A stretch of DNA of 64,000 nt from assembly GCA_022432975.1 (NCBI GenBank), contig CM039514.1, positions 4,261,519-4,325,518 of the forward strand, read 5' to 3'. How positions within the stretch are numbered: position 1 is the stretch's first letter; each line of letters begins with the position of its first letter. Below are positions 47,767 to 60,335 of the stretch, piece after piece. Under the pieces are notes generated by a model, which saw nothing but the letters and a program-made list of their open reading frames with translations, had not been told where the DNA came from and did not search any database. Source of the stretch: Begonia masoniana. Its lineage: Eukaryota > Streptophyta > Magnoliopsida > Cucurbitales > Begoniaceae. The position numbers were made by a program, and so were the translations under genes.

Positions 47767-49785
47767 TGTAACGCCCCGAGTTATCTGAACCCGGTTTGCT
47801 ACTCATAACGCTGAACCGAACCATGACGTCTTGATGCAAAATTTACAATTTCACTCGACAGCCAAAATTTGACTTTTTCTAAAACTAAATATATTTTAAA
47901 ACTTGCAGCGGAAAATCAATTGGACATCAATGAAGCTAAGTGACCTGTGAAAACATTTTAAAATGACTGTTGGAAGTGTTAAGAGTAATTGGCTAAAAGA
48001 CGTTAAGCTAAAAAAAATAAACGCAGAATGCCCGTGAAGTTGCCGAAGTCGAACACATCTGCCGACGACAAAGTCAACGGAAGAAGCAAAAATAGGAATT
48101 AGGACGTTTCTACCGATGACGTGTACAAACAACGCACCACCATCTACCGACAAGCCAACCCAACTACATCTGCCGATGAAGTCAACATAACTTCATCTGC
48201 CGATGAAGTCAACATAACTTTATCTGCCGATGGAGTCAACATAACTTCATCTACCGATAGATTTCCATCTGCCGATAGAAAAGCACGCGACATCCACCGA
48301 CAACGACATTACGACTCCTTCCGATAAGATTAAAATATACGCTACATCTGCCGATAGTAAAACTACAGGTTTTTGCGACTTGCACCTGCCGATGACGTCA
48401 GCCGGATGTTCTCTCTCTCGTCCAACGACTTTACTGAAGGCACCTTCCGATAGGTAAAAACGACAAAACTAAACATCCAGAAACAAACCAAATCACCGCC
48501 CTTCCCAAAATTCAGTAAAAACAATGTTTTCAAAATCCAACAGAATACTAATATCAGAAGATTCTCAAAAATGTTTTCAAAGCTTTGAAACCACTATTGT
48601 CATAAAATTTTCAGTAAAACATCTATACTGAACTAGTTACCCTCAACTCAACACCTGCAGCCATGGATTAAACCGCCTCAAAAGATGACCAAACCGATGC
48701 CTGAAAATGCTCCTCCAACCAGCCTATTCCTCATGTTGGTCGGTAAACATACCTTCAGTAACTTCTTCACCTACATCACAAAACTCATCTATTAGCCTAT
48801 TGCTAAGCAAGTAGAGCGATGAATGAAATGGATCAATGAAGCAATAATTTCCCTAAACATGCGGTCTCTACTTTCTCATCTCAGTTGTATTCAAATTCGT
48901 TCTCTGTTGATCCCTCTGTACGATGGGAAAGTGGATCAGTCATTCCCCAAAGCATACATCCTCTGATCTCAATTAAGGGGCGGATTAATTCCCTTAATAG
49001 TTAACTGGTCTGATCCCCCTGTAGGATTGGGAGGTGGATCACTTTTCCCAAAACCTCAATCCTCTGTTCTCAGTTAAGGGACGGATTAATCCCCCTTAAC
49101 AGTTGTTCTGATCATCCTGCTCACACTTACCATGCGTTTCATGTAAATTCATTTTCGTAATCTTTCAGAAACATGATGCATGACAACTGGAAAATAAACA
49201 TACAAAACATACATAAACCCTACTATTTTGTGATGTAGGCCCAAAGGCACAAACAAACTCTACTTACCTGGATTCTTGGCGAGTGCTCGGTTAGGAGCTT
49301 CTTCGGGATCTTTCTCACCTAGAACATAAACAGAACATTAAGTCAACCTGTACTAAACCTCATTCTAAGGCATTCAGAAAACCTAAGGGAATAGTTGGGA
49401 GTTCTGATCGCCAAGCATTACTAATTCTATGCTAAACCCGTATCTACTCACTTTCCTGATGAGTTCCCAAAATACATATCTAACACTTCCCCATACAATC
49501 TTCCTTAGTTACTAAGTCAGAAAAAAAACGAGGTAGAAACTTACCTAGCTCGTCGAACGGATTCGGGGAAGGAAATCGTCTGGGAAGTCTGCTGGTTTGA
49601 GCTAAAAACCGAGAGCAAGAATGAATGGTGGCGGCTAGGCTCAATAAATTCTTTTTAAATAGGTTATCCACTAATAAGTTTTTAATTTACCATAATGCCC
49701 TTGCATATCCATTCATAAACCTAACCCATATTTGCACATCTTAATTTGACAAAGTAAATTGGGTTTAATGGAACCGGGTGCTACA
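47767..49785 (-). repeat. 3' LTR of element C (left)
   Basis: 2019 bp. It contains three tandem 27-bp CATCTGCCGATGAAGTCAAC-type units at about 48167-48250, one TGACGTCA (48393) and one decayed copy (TGACGTGT, 48117). The TTAAGGGGCGGATTAAT repeats lie at 48970-49100. Differences from the right LTR are few. Confidence 0.93.
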
Positions 49786-49800
49786 GTCTACCCTCCTTAA
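49786..49800 (-). other. Polypurine tract of element C
   Basis: On the minus strand TTAAGGAGGGTAGAC, next to the 3' LTR; the same tract precedes the 3' LTR of B (57393-57406). Confidence 0.8.
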
Positions 49801-49819
49801 AAGAATTTTGTCCTCAAAA

Positions 49820-52800
49820 TTCAGTACCTGAACAGTTCTGGATGTTGGTCCATTATGTCTTGTTGGCGCTCCCATGTTGCCTCCTCTGTGTTCTGATTGT
49901 GCCACAAGACTTTCACCAGCGGCACTTCTTTGTTGCGTAGTACCTTTACTGCATAATCCAGAATCTTTACTGGCTTCTCCTCGTAGGTAAGTGTAGGTTG
50001 AATTTCAATGCTTTGCTATTCAACAACTTGGGACGGATCCCGCACACACTTCTTTAACATCGAGACATGGAACACGTCATGTATCCCTCCCATAGAAGCT
50101 GGTAGCTGTAACTGATAGGCTGCCTTCCCAATCGTTTTCAGAATTGAGAAAGGACCAACAAATCTAGGATTCAGTTTGCCTCTCTTTCCAAATCTCACAA
50201 CTCCTTTGAATGGTGATACTTTAAGAAAAACTTCATCGCCTACTTCAAACTCTAATTCCCTGCGTCTTCTGTCAGCATAGCTCTTCTGTCGACTTTGAGC
50301 TGTTAAGATCCTCTGACGGATGAGGGTAACCTTCTCAATAGTCTGCTGCACAATGTCAGGACCAAGCAACTGTGCTTCACCAACTTCGTCCCAGTACAAA
50401 GGAGATCTACATTTTCGTCCATACAAGGCCTCATACGGTGCCATTCCTATTGTTGCTTGAAAGCTGTTATTATAAGAAAACTCCACAAAAGACAGATACT
50501 TGCTCCAAGAACCTTGAAAATCCAAAACACATGCCCGGAGCATATCCTCTAATGTTTGAATGGTTCTTTCCGATTGTCCATCTGTTTGAGGGTGAAAGGC
50601 TGTACTGAAGTTTAGCTGTGTGCCCATGGCTTTATGTAAACTCTTCCAAAATTTGGATGTGAATCTAGAGTCTCGGTCCGAAACTATAGTAGCTGGAACT
50701 CCATGTAGTCGCACAACCTCATGCACATACAATTCGGCTAGCTGATCCATAGAGTAAGTCATCTTGATGGGTAAGAAATGGGCTGATTTGGTTAATCGAT
50801 CGATTATCACCCAGATTGCATCATGTCCTTTTACTGTTCTGGGTAATCCTACAATAAAGTCCATGGTTATCTGCTCCCATTTCCATTCAGGGAGTGGTAA
50901 TGGCTGCAACATTCCTGCAGGTCTCTGATGTTCAGCCTTAACTCGCTGGCAGATCAAACATAGTCCTACATGTTCAGCAACGCTCCGCTTCATTCCTGGC
51001 CACCAATAAGTCTGCTTAAGGTCTCTGTACATCTTTGTACTACCAGGATGAACGGAAAATCTAGAAGAGTGAGCTTCAGAGAGGATTTCATCACGAAGCT
51101 CTTTATTGGCTGGCACAAAATATCTATTCCTGAACTTAAGTATTCCATCATCAGTATAATGGAAGTCCAAATTGTCAGTAGAATCCATGCTCGACTTGAA
51201 CTTTTTACACTCCTCATCAATGTCCTGGGTTTCCTTTATCTTTTCTAGAATGGTAGGTTTCAAAGAGATAGCAGAAAGCATAGCTGCTACATTGGACACA
51301 GTTTCTAGGTTAAACTTATGAAATTCAGTCTCTAAGGCCACCGGCATATCCAGAATCAAAGCTGAGGCTGACGGTATTACTCTACTTAATGCATCAGCCA
51401 CCACATTGGCCTTACCAGGGTGGTATTTAATCTCAAAATCGTAGTCTTTAACAAACTCCAACCGCCTACGTTGCCTCATATTTAATTCCTTCTGCGTGAA
51501 AATATACTTCAGACTTTTATGATCCGAAAATATTTCACAAGGCTGTCCATACAAGTAGTGCCTCCAAATCTTAAGTGCAAATACTACAGCAGCTAATTCT
51601 AAATCATGGGTAGGGTAATTCTTCTCGTGAGTTTTCAACTGTCTAGAGGCATAAGCTATGACCTTACCATCTTGCATTAACACACATCCAAGACCAACCT
51701 TGGAAGTATCACAGTAAATACTAAATTTACCATCCACAGCTGGAAGGGTTAAAATTGGAGCATTGGTTAGTTTCTGTTTTAAGGTCATGAAACTATGTTC
51801 ACATTCATCGGTCCATATATACTTCACATTTTTCCTGGTTAACTTAGTAAGGGGTGTAGCAATCTTTGAAAATCCTTCAATGAACTTTCTGTAATACCCT
51901 GCTAACCCGAGGAAACTCCTAATATCAGAAGCATTCTTCGGTTGAGGCCATTCCTTAACTGCACGAACTTTGGCTGGATCGACAGATATTCCATCCCCAG
52001 AGATTACGTGACCAAGAAAGTGAACTCTGTCCAACCAAAACTCACACTTGGAAAACTTAGCATAAAACTAGTGCTGTCTGAGTACTCCTAACACCAAACT
52101 TAAATGCCTTGCATGCTCATTCTTAGTTCTAGAATAGATCAGAATGTCGTCTATGAATACTATGACAAACTTGTCCAAATACTCATGAAACACCTTATTC
52201 ATGAGATCCATAAAAGCTGCTGGTGCATTTGTCAAACCAAAGGACATAACCAAAAATTCGTAATGTCCACATCTCGTACGAAAGGCAGTCTTTGGTATAT
52301 CCTCAGACTTAACCTTCAATTGGTAGTACCTCGATCTTAAGTCAATCTTAGAGAAAACTCGTGCACCTTGAAGTTGGTCAAACAAATCATCGATCCTAGG
52401 TAATGGGTACTTATTCTTGATGGTTAACTTATTTAATTCTCGGTAGTCAATGCACATGCGCATTGATCCGTCCTTTTTCTTAACAAAGAGAACTGGTGCA
52501 CCCCACGGTGAATAACTTGGCCGTATGAATCCTTTTTCCAACAGTTCCTCTAACTGTTTCTTTAATTCCTTGAGTTCCGTTGGTGCCAATCTGTATGGAT
52601 TCTTAGATATAGGTTCGGCACCAGGATAGACATCCACCACAAATTCGATCTCTCTATCAGGTGGTAAACCAGGCAGGTCATCAAGGAAAACTTCAGGGAA
52701 ATCTTGAGCTATTGGAACCTTTTGGAGACTCGGTTCTCCTACCAGCTTTGTGTCTAATACGCTGGCCAGAAAGCATGAATACTCACTAGACGTGAAAGGT

Positions 52801-53937
52801 TTAGCGCCGACAGAGGATAAAACAGACATTCTTCTGTCTCTCCTTGAGGCTTGAAAGGTGTGTTTCGAACCACCAGGGGGTTGGAAACTAACTATTCCAG
52901 TTCTACAGTCTATTGTGGCATAGTGCTTAAACAGTCAATCCATTCCTAAGATTACATCAAATCCCATGATCTCTAAAATAATGAGATCAGCAGGTAGGTT
53001 CTTACCTCCTACTGTCACTACACTATTAAGCAGCACACGGCTAGAGCGCATGCGTTCGCCAGAAGGTAAAGCAACATTGAACATATGCTCAGAAAGTGAA
53101 GACTCGACGTCTAATTTATCAGCAAAGGCAGACGCTATGAAGGAATGTGTTGCACCTGAATCTATTAAAGTAAAAGCAGGCATAAAATTGACTAGTATGG
53201 TACCTGACACAACAGCAGGCTGATCTTCATCATCCGATTCTACCATGGAGAATATTCTTGGCTTAACATTCACAGGGCCATTCTTCAGAGCTGGACAATC
53301 CCTACTCATGTGGCCAACTTTATTACAATTATAACAGCGAAGGACTCTGGGCTTTGGGCAATCCTTAAGCAGATGCCCGGTCTCCTCACAGTTGAAACAC
53401 TTCCCCGCGCTAATTCTACACTCTCCCGGGTGAAATCTTAAACACTTTGGGCATTGAGGGAACTTCCTAGTATCTGGTGTCTTCTTCTCCTTCCCTTGAC
53501 TGCGCTGGCCCTCACCGGACCTCTTCGTTCCCTTGTGATGGTGTGGCTGGGTGAACTTTCGTGGAGCCGCACCAAACCCAGCACACTTCATCTCCGCCTC
53601 TTCCACTTCTAATGCCGTGGACACTACTTCACTGTAGGACAATCCTTTTATACCCGAGAACTTGACTCCTCTATAAATCTCAGGTTTCAGCCCATGCACA
53701 AATTGGAACACTTTATCCTCATCTGTGCGTGCGAGGTGTCCGGCAAACCTTGATAGGGATTCAAACTGTCTGCTGTATTCAGCTACGGTCCCTGTCTGTT
53801 TCAAGTTCATGAACTCCAACTTCTTTGTGGTCTGTACAGTACTGTTAAAATACTTCTCGTAGAAAATCTCCTTAAATTGCGTCCAAGTCATCGTAAGAAC
53901 ATCATTGGTGGTCTCCATCGTTTCCCACCAAAGTTGA
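49820..53937 (-). pseudogene. gag-pol: gag-pol of element C (truncated, three stops)
   Basis: A single minus-strand frame from the deletion at 53937 to a natural TGA at 49822-49820. It begins inside the capsid (LWWETMETTNDV) and keeps two CCHC fingers (CFNCEETGHLLKDC and [14 protein letters not shown]). Protease ([10 protein letters not shown]), RT (FIDDILIYS), RNase H, integrase (HHCC finger, [32 protein letters not shown]) and the GPF module follow. Stops at 52935-52937 (Trp codon in B), 52068-52070 (Gln codon in B) and 50016-50018 (Gln codon in B). There are no frameshifts. The rest of the domains are intact, so inactivation is recent. Confidence 0.93.
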
Positions 53938-55935
53938 GCCCGGTTTGCTACTCATAACGCTGAACCGAACCATGACGTCTTGATGAAAAATTTACAATTT
54001 CACTCGACAGCCAAAATTTGACTTTTTCTAAAACTAAATATATTTTAAAACTTGCAGCGGAAAATCAATTGGACATCAATGAAGCTAAGTGACCTGTGAA
54101 AACATTTTAAAATGACTGTTGGAAGTGTTAAGAGTAATTGGCTAAAAGACGTTAAGCTAAAAAAAATAAACGCAGAATGCCCGTGAAGTTGCCGAAGTCG
54201 AACACATCTGCCGACGACAAAGTCAACGGAAGAAGCAGAAATAGGAATTAGGAGGTTTCTACCGATGACGTGTACAAACAACGCACCACCATCTACCGAC
54301 AAGCCAACCCAACTACATCTGCCGATGAAGTCAACATAACTTCATCTGCCGATGAAGTCAACATAACTTCATCTACCGATGGAGTCAACATAACTTCATC
54401 TACCGATAGATTTCCATCTGCCGATAGACAAGCACGCGACATCCACCGACAACGACATTACGACTCCTTCCGATAAGATTAAAATATACGCTACATCTGC
54501 CGATAGCAAAACTACAGGTTTTTGCGACTTGCATCTGCCGATGACGTCAGCCGGATGTTCTCTCTCTCGTCCAACGACTTTACTGAAGGCACCTTCCGAT
54601 AGGCAAAAACGACAAAACTAAACATCCAGAAACAAACCAAATCACTGCCCTTCCCAAAATTCAGTAAAAACAATGTTTTCAAAATCCAACAGAATACTAA
54701 TATCAGAAGATTCTCAAAAATGTTTTCAAAGCTTTGAAACCACTATTGTCATAAAATTTTCAGTAAAACATCTATACTGAACTAGTTACCCTCAACTCAA
54801 CACCTGCAGCCATGGATTAAACCGCCTCAACAGATGACCAAACCGATGCCTGAAAATGCTCCTCCAACCAGCCTATTCCTCATGTTGGTCGGTAAACATA
54901 CCTTCAGTAACTTCTTCACCTACATCACAAAACTCATCTATTAGCCTATTGCTAAGCAAGTAGAGCGATGAATGAAATGGATCAATGAAGCAATAATTTC
55001 CCTAAACATGCGGTCTCTACTTTCTCATCTCAGTTGTATTCAAATTCGTTCTCTGTTGATCTCTCTGTACGATGGGAAAGTGGATCAGTCATTCCCCAAA
55101 GCATACATCCTCTGATCTCAATTAAGGGGCGGATTAATTCCCTTAACAGTTAACTGGTCTGATCCCCCTGTAGGATTGGGAGGTGGATCACTTTTTCCAA
55201 AACCTCAATCCTCTGTTCTCAGTTAAGGGGCGGATTAATCCCCCTTAACAGTTGTTCTGATCATCCTGCTCACACTTACCATGCGTTTCATGTAAATTCA
55301 TTTTCGTAATCTTTCAAAAACATGATGCATGACAACTAGAAAATAAACATACAAAACATACATAAACCCTACTGTTTTGTGATGTAGGCCCAAAGGCACA
55401 AACAAACTCTACTTACCTGGATTCTTGGCGAGTGCTCGGTTAGGAGCTTCTTCGGGATCTTTCTCACCTAGAACTTAAACAGAACATTAAGTCAACCTGT
55501 ACTAAACCTCATTCTAAGGCATTCAGAAAACCTAAGGGAATAGTTGGGAGTTCTGATCGCCAAGCATTACTGATTCTATGCTAAACCCGTATCTACTCAC
55601 TTTCCTGATGAGTTCCCAAAATACATATCTAACACTTCCCCATACAATCTTCCTTAGTTACTAAGTCAGAAAAATCGAGGTAGAAACTTACCTAGCTCGT
55701 CGAACGGATTCGGGGAAGGAAATCACCTGGGAAGTCTGCTGGTTTGAGCTGAAAACCGAGAGCAAGAATGAATGGTGGCGGCTAGGCTCAATAAATTCTT
55801 TTTAAATAGGTTATCCACTAATAAGTTTTTTTTAATTTACCATAATACCCTTGCATATCCATTCATTAACCTAACCCATATTTGCACATCTTAATTTGAC
55901 AAAGTAAATTGGGTTTAATGGAACCGGGTGCTACA
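53938..55935 (-). repeat. 5' LTR of element C (right, truncated)
   Basis: 1998 bp, lacking the 23 terminal bases at its inner edge. Otherwise it is colinear with the left LTR and highly similar. One TGACGTCA at 54542. Confidence 0.92.
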
Positions 55936-55940
55936 CTACT

Positions 55941-57371
55941 ATTCTAGAAAGGATAAAAGAAACCCAGAACATTGATGAGGAGTGTATAAAATTCAAGTCG
56001 AGCATGGAGTCTACCGACAATTTGGACTTCAATTATACCAATGATGGAATACTTAAGTTCAGTAATAGATATTTTGTGCCAGCCAATAAAGAGCTTCGCG
56101 ATGAAATCCTTTCTGAAGCTCATTCTTCTAGATTCTCCGTTCATCCTGGTAGTACGAAGATGTACAGAGACCTTAAGCAGACTTATTGGTGGCCAGGTAT
56201 GAAGCGGAGTGTTGCTGAACATGTAGGATTGTGTTTGATCTGCCAGCAGGTTAAGGCTGAACATCAGAGGCCTGCAAGAATGTTGCAGCCATTACCACTC
56301 CCTGAATGGAAATGGGAGCAGATAACCATGGACTTTGTTGTAGGATTACCCAGAACAGCAAAAGGACATGATGCAATCTGGACGATAATCGATCGATTAA
56401 CCAAATCAGCCCATTTCTTACCCATCAAGGTGACTTACTCTATGGATCAGTTAGCTGAATTGTATGTGCAGGAGGTTGTGCGACTGCATGGAGTTCTAGC
56501 TACTATAGTTTCGGACCGAGACTCTAGATTCACATCTAAATTTTGGAAGAGTTTACATAAAGCCATGGGCACACAGCTAAACTTCAGTACAGCCTTTCAC
56601 CCTCAAACAGATGGACAATCGGAAAGAACCATTCAAACATTAGAGGATATGCTCCGGGCATGTGTTTTGGATTTTCAAGGTTCTTGGTGCAAGTATCTGC
56701 CTTTGGTGGAATTTTCTTATAATAACAGTTTTCAAGCAACAATAGGAATGGCACCGTATGAAGCTTTGTATGGACGAAGATGTAGATCTCCTTTGTACTG
56801 GGACGAAGTTGGTGAAGCACAGTTGCTTGGTCCTGACATTGTGCAGCAGACTATTGAGAAGGTTGCTCTCATCCGTCAGAGGATCTTAACAGCTCAAAGC
56901 CGACAGAAGAGCTATGCTGACAGAAGACGCAGAGAATTAGAGTTTAAAGTAGGCGATGAGGTTTTTCTTAAGGTATCACCATTCAAAGGAGTTGTGAGAT
57001 TCGGAAAGAGAGGCAAACTGAATCCTAGATTTGTTGGTCCTTTCTCAATTCTGAAAAGGATTGGGAAGGCAGCCTATCAGTTACAGCTACCAGCTTCTAT
57101 GGGAGGGATACATGACGTGTTCCATGTCTCGATGTTAAAGAAGTGTATGCGGGATCCAACTCAAGTTGTTGAACAGCAGAGCATTGAAATTCAACCTACA
57201 CTTACCTATGAAGAAAAGCCTGTGAAGATTCTAGATTTTACAGTGAAGATGTTGCGCAACAAAGAAGTTCCATTGGTGAAAGTCTTATGGCACAATCAGA
57301 ATACAGAGTAGGTAACTTGGGAACGCCAGCAAGACATGATGAACCAACATCCAGAACTGTTCAGGTACTGA
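55941..57371 (+). pseudogene. pol: pol of element B, second part (integrase)
   Basis: Continues the B frame after element C. It has the integrase HHCC finger ([12 protein letters not shown] to [11 protein letters not shown], 56116-56262) and a catalytic core with D in [11 protein letters not shown] in IVSDRDSRF and E in [17 protein letters not shown]-type module ([13 protein letters not shown]) and a chromodomain-like tail ([27 protein letters not shown]) follow. A TAG at 57309 stops it 20 codons before the natural TGA at 57369-57371. Stretches of B and C here are almost complementary on the same strand. Confidence 0.93.
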
Positions 57372-57406
57372 ATTTTGAGGACAAAATTCTTTTAAGGAGG
57401 GTAGAT

Positions 57407-59664
57407 TGTAACACCCGACTTTAATTAAAAATTTAAAATAACAGATAAATCTATTAAGTATAATCGATGAATGAAATTTTAGTATAATGTAGGTTAGGTT
57501 GAATGAGTAAGTAAGGGCGTAAGGGTAATTGGCAAATTTGAAAGTGGATAAGGTATTTAAGGCAAAAAGTTTAGAGTAGCCGCCACCACTACTCATTTTC
57601 TTTCCCTTTCGGTCTTCAGCTCGAACGGCAGAAATCTCTAGGCGATTCTCCTGCCCGATTCTCCTTCAACCTAGGTAAGCCCTCCTTGTTTTCTTGCGAT
57701 TTTAGTAGTTAGATAGCTGAGGGAGTACAATGTGAGGAGTTTCGAGGAATGTTGTGATTTAGAGTAGGTTCGGGCTGAGTGACTATTGAGAATACCCGAG
57801 TTGTGGGGTTTCAAATTTGGTTCCTCAAACTCCTGTATTGATTCTGTGAAGTTTAGTGAAAGTTTGATATATGTACTATTATGATTTTAGGTGAGCGAGC
57901 TTCTGAAGTAGCATTTAGCCGAGCGATTTCCAGGGAGCCAGGTAAGTAGAGTTTGTTTGTGCCTTCGGGCCTACATCACAAACAGTAGGTTTTATGTATG
58001 TTTGTATGTTTATTTCTAGTTGTCATGCATCATGTTTTGAAAGATTACGAAAATGAATTTACATGAAACGCATGGTAAATATGAGCAGAATGATCAGAAC
58101 AACTGTTAAGGGGGATTAATCCATCCCTTAATTGAGAATAGAGGATTGAGATTTTGGAAAAAGTGATCCACTTCCCAATCCTACAGGGGGATCAGACCAG
58201 TTAACTGTTAAGGGAATTAATCCGCCCCTTAATTGAGATCAGAGGATGTATGCTTTGGGGGATGACTGATCCACTTTCCCATCGTACAGAGGGATCCACA
58301 GAGAACAAATTTGAATACAACTGAGATGAGAAAGTAGAGATTGCATGTTTAGGAAAATTTTTGTTTCATTAATTCATTTCATTCAATGCTCTACTTGCTT
58401 AGCATTAGGCTAATAGATGAGTTTGTGATGTAGGTGAAGAAGTTACTGAAGGTGTGTTTACCGACCAATAAGAGGACCAGGCTGGTTGGAGGAGCATTTT
58501 CAGGCATCGGTTTGGCCATCTGTTGAGGCGGTTTAATCCATGGCTGCAGGTGTTGAGTTGGGAGTAACTAGTTCAGTATAGATGTTTCTTTTTCTGAAAA
58601 TTTTTATGATAGTAATGTTTTCAAAACTTTGAATACATTCTGAGAATCTTTGATATTAGTGTTCTGTTGGGTTTTTAAAATACTGTTTTCTACTGGATTT
58701 GAGTGATGCAATGATTTGATCTGTTTCTGATTGGTCTTAGTAAAATGCTTAAATCCTTTGATAGTCAGAGCTTTCTTGGAATACAGCAGAATTGCTGTTC
58801 TGAAGTCTATCGGCAGATGTTGGATGAAGGAGTCATCCGGCTGACGTCATCGGTAGATGAAAGTGGTAAGTCTTGTCGTCTAGTGATCGGCAGATGTTGG
58901 ATGAAGGAGTCATCCGGCTGACGTCATCGGTAGATGAAAGTGGTAAGTTCTGTCGTCTAGCGATCGGCAGATGTTGGATGAAGGAGTCATCCGGCTGACG
59001 TCATCGGTAGATGAAAGTGGTAAGTTTTGTCGTCTAGCGATCGGCAGATGTTGGATGAAGGAGTCATCCGGCTGACGTCATCGGTAGATATAAGTTGCAA
59101 GTTGTCGTCTAGCGATCGGCAGATGCTGGAGGAAGGAATCCCCCGGCTGACGTCATCGGTAGATGTAAGTAGCAAGTTTTGTCGCCTAGTTATCGGTAGA
59201 TGCAGTCTACCGAGAGTTGTCCTGTTTGTATATCTTCCGGCTGACGTCATCGAAAGATGTAGGTAGTGTTTGTCGTTTTGTGACCGGTTGATATAACCGA
59301 AGTTTTGTTGTTTGTCATCGGTAGAGGCCTCCTATTTTCTATTTCTGTTTCTTGTGTTGACTTTGTCGTCGGCAAATGTGTTTGACTTCTGCAATTTCAT
59401 GGGTATTCCACATTTTTAAAGCTTTTATATTTTTGGCCCATTATTCTTAACACTCCCAACAATTATTTTAAAATGTTTTCACAGATTATTTAACTTCATT
59501 GATGTTCGATTGATTTCCGCTGCAAGTTTTAAAATACATCGAGTTTTAGAAAATGTCAAATTTTGACTGTCGAGTGAAATATTTTTAAATTTAGTATCAA
59601 GTCGTCATGGTTCGGTTCAGTGTGTTGAGTAGCAAACCGGGTTTAGATAACTCGGGGCGTTACA
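57407..59664 (+). repeat. 3' LTR of element B
   Basis: 2258 bp, nearly identical to the 5' LTR, preceded by the purine tract AAGGAGGGTAGAT. It repeats the splice-like sites and the six-unit TGACGTCA array (first at 58842). Confidence 0.95.
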
Positions 59665-60316
59665 ATGATGCATGACATAAGGAAAACACTCAAACATGCA
59701 TAAACCTACTGTTTTGTGATGTAGGCCCGAAGGCACACACATTACTTCACTTACCTGGCTTCCCGAGAGGTTTCTGGTTGCAGGATATTCCAAGAGCTGG
59801 CTCACCTAAAACATAAGCACAACATTACTTAAACTTCATTCTAAACATTCGGAAATCTAAGGGGTTAGTCCTGAGAGTTCTTTTCTTCACCATTCCTGAT
59901 TCCTCGCTAAACCTCCAAATCCCATCCCTTACTCATAGCACTTCTAAAACGCATACATTGCTATCCTTTCGTTACCCAGACACTAAAACAGCGAGTAATC
60001 GAATCAAAACTTATCTTAGTTGAAGGAAAATCGGGCAGGGGAATCGCCTAGGGGTCCTACTAGAGAACTGATGGCCGAGAGAGAAAGGGATAAACAGAAT
60101 GGCGGCTACATTGCATTAAACCCAAAACCTCTTTCCTTAAATATGTTATCCACTTTTAAATATCTAATTACCCTTTTTGCCCTCGTATACTCATTAACTA
60201 ACCTAATCACTTTTTCTCCAAATTCTTCAAAAATTAGTACATCATAATTTGATAAATTAAATTTGGTTTAATAGGAACTGGGTGCTACACGCGGCGCCTA
60301 AACCGGACTAGTCTGG

Positions 60317-60335
60317 TTTTTTTTTTTTTTTTTTT
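60317..60335. repeat. T19 homopolymer in LTR E
   Basis: Run of 19 T in the distal piece of solo LTR E; likely length-variable. Confidence 0.9.

Larger units (their letters stand above)
47767..55935 (-). mobile_element. Element C, Tekay-like, 5'-deleted, inside B
   Basis: Minus strand, 8.2 kb, with a perfect target duplication 'ctact' (47762-47766 and 55936-55940). Left (3') LTR is 47767-49785 and right (5') LTR is 53938-55935. The right LTR lacks its last 23 bp. The leader, primer site and about 120 codons of gag are also missing, all removed by one deletion whose junction is at 53937/53938. The coding region is very close to that of B, but the U3 ends differ (TGTAGCACCCGG against TGTAACACCCGAC), so it is a sister subfamily. 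Confidence 0.95.
42298..59664 (+). mobile_element. Element B, full-length Ty3/gypsy Tekay-like, split by C
   Basis: 5' LTR 42298-44557 and 3' LTR 57407-59664 (2260 and 2258 bp, nearly identical). Perfect target duplication 'atgat' (42293-42297 and 59665-59669). Primer site 44561-44572. The coding region is almost intact apart from two in-frame stops and the insertion of element C at 47766/55936. Own length is about 9.2 kb. Confidence 0.96.
40795..60290 (-). mobile_element. Solo LTR D, containing B and C
   Basis: A minus-strand solo LTR, pieces 40795-42297 and 59670-60290 (about 2.1 kb). It runs from TGTAACGCCCCG to ...GGGTGCTACA, with a perfect 'cgcgg' target duplication (40790-40794 and 60291-60295). 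It is related to LTRs C and H. It carries four TGACGTCA palindromes at exactly 55-bp spacing. The split occurs at the B target site 'atgat'. Confidence 0.9.
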
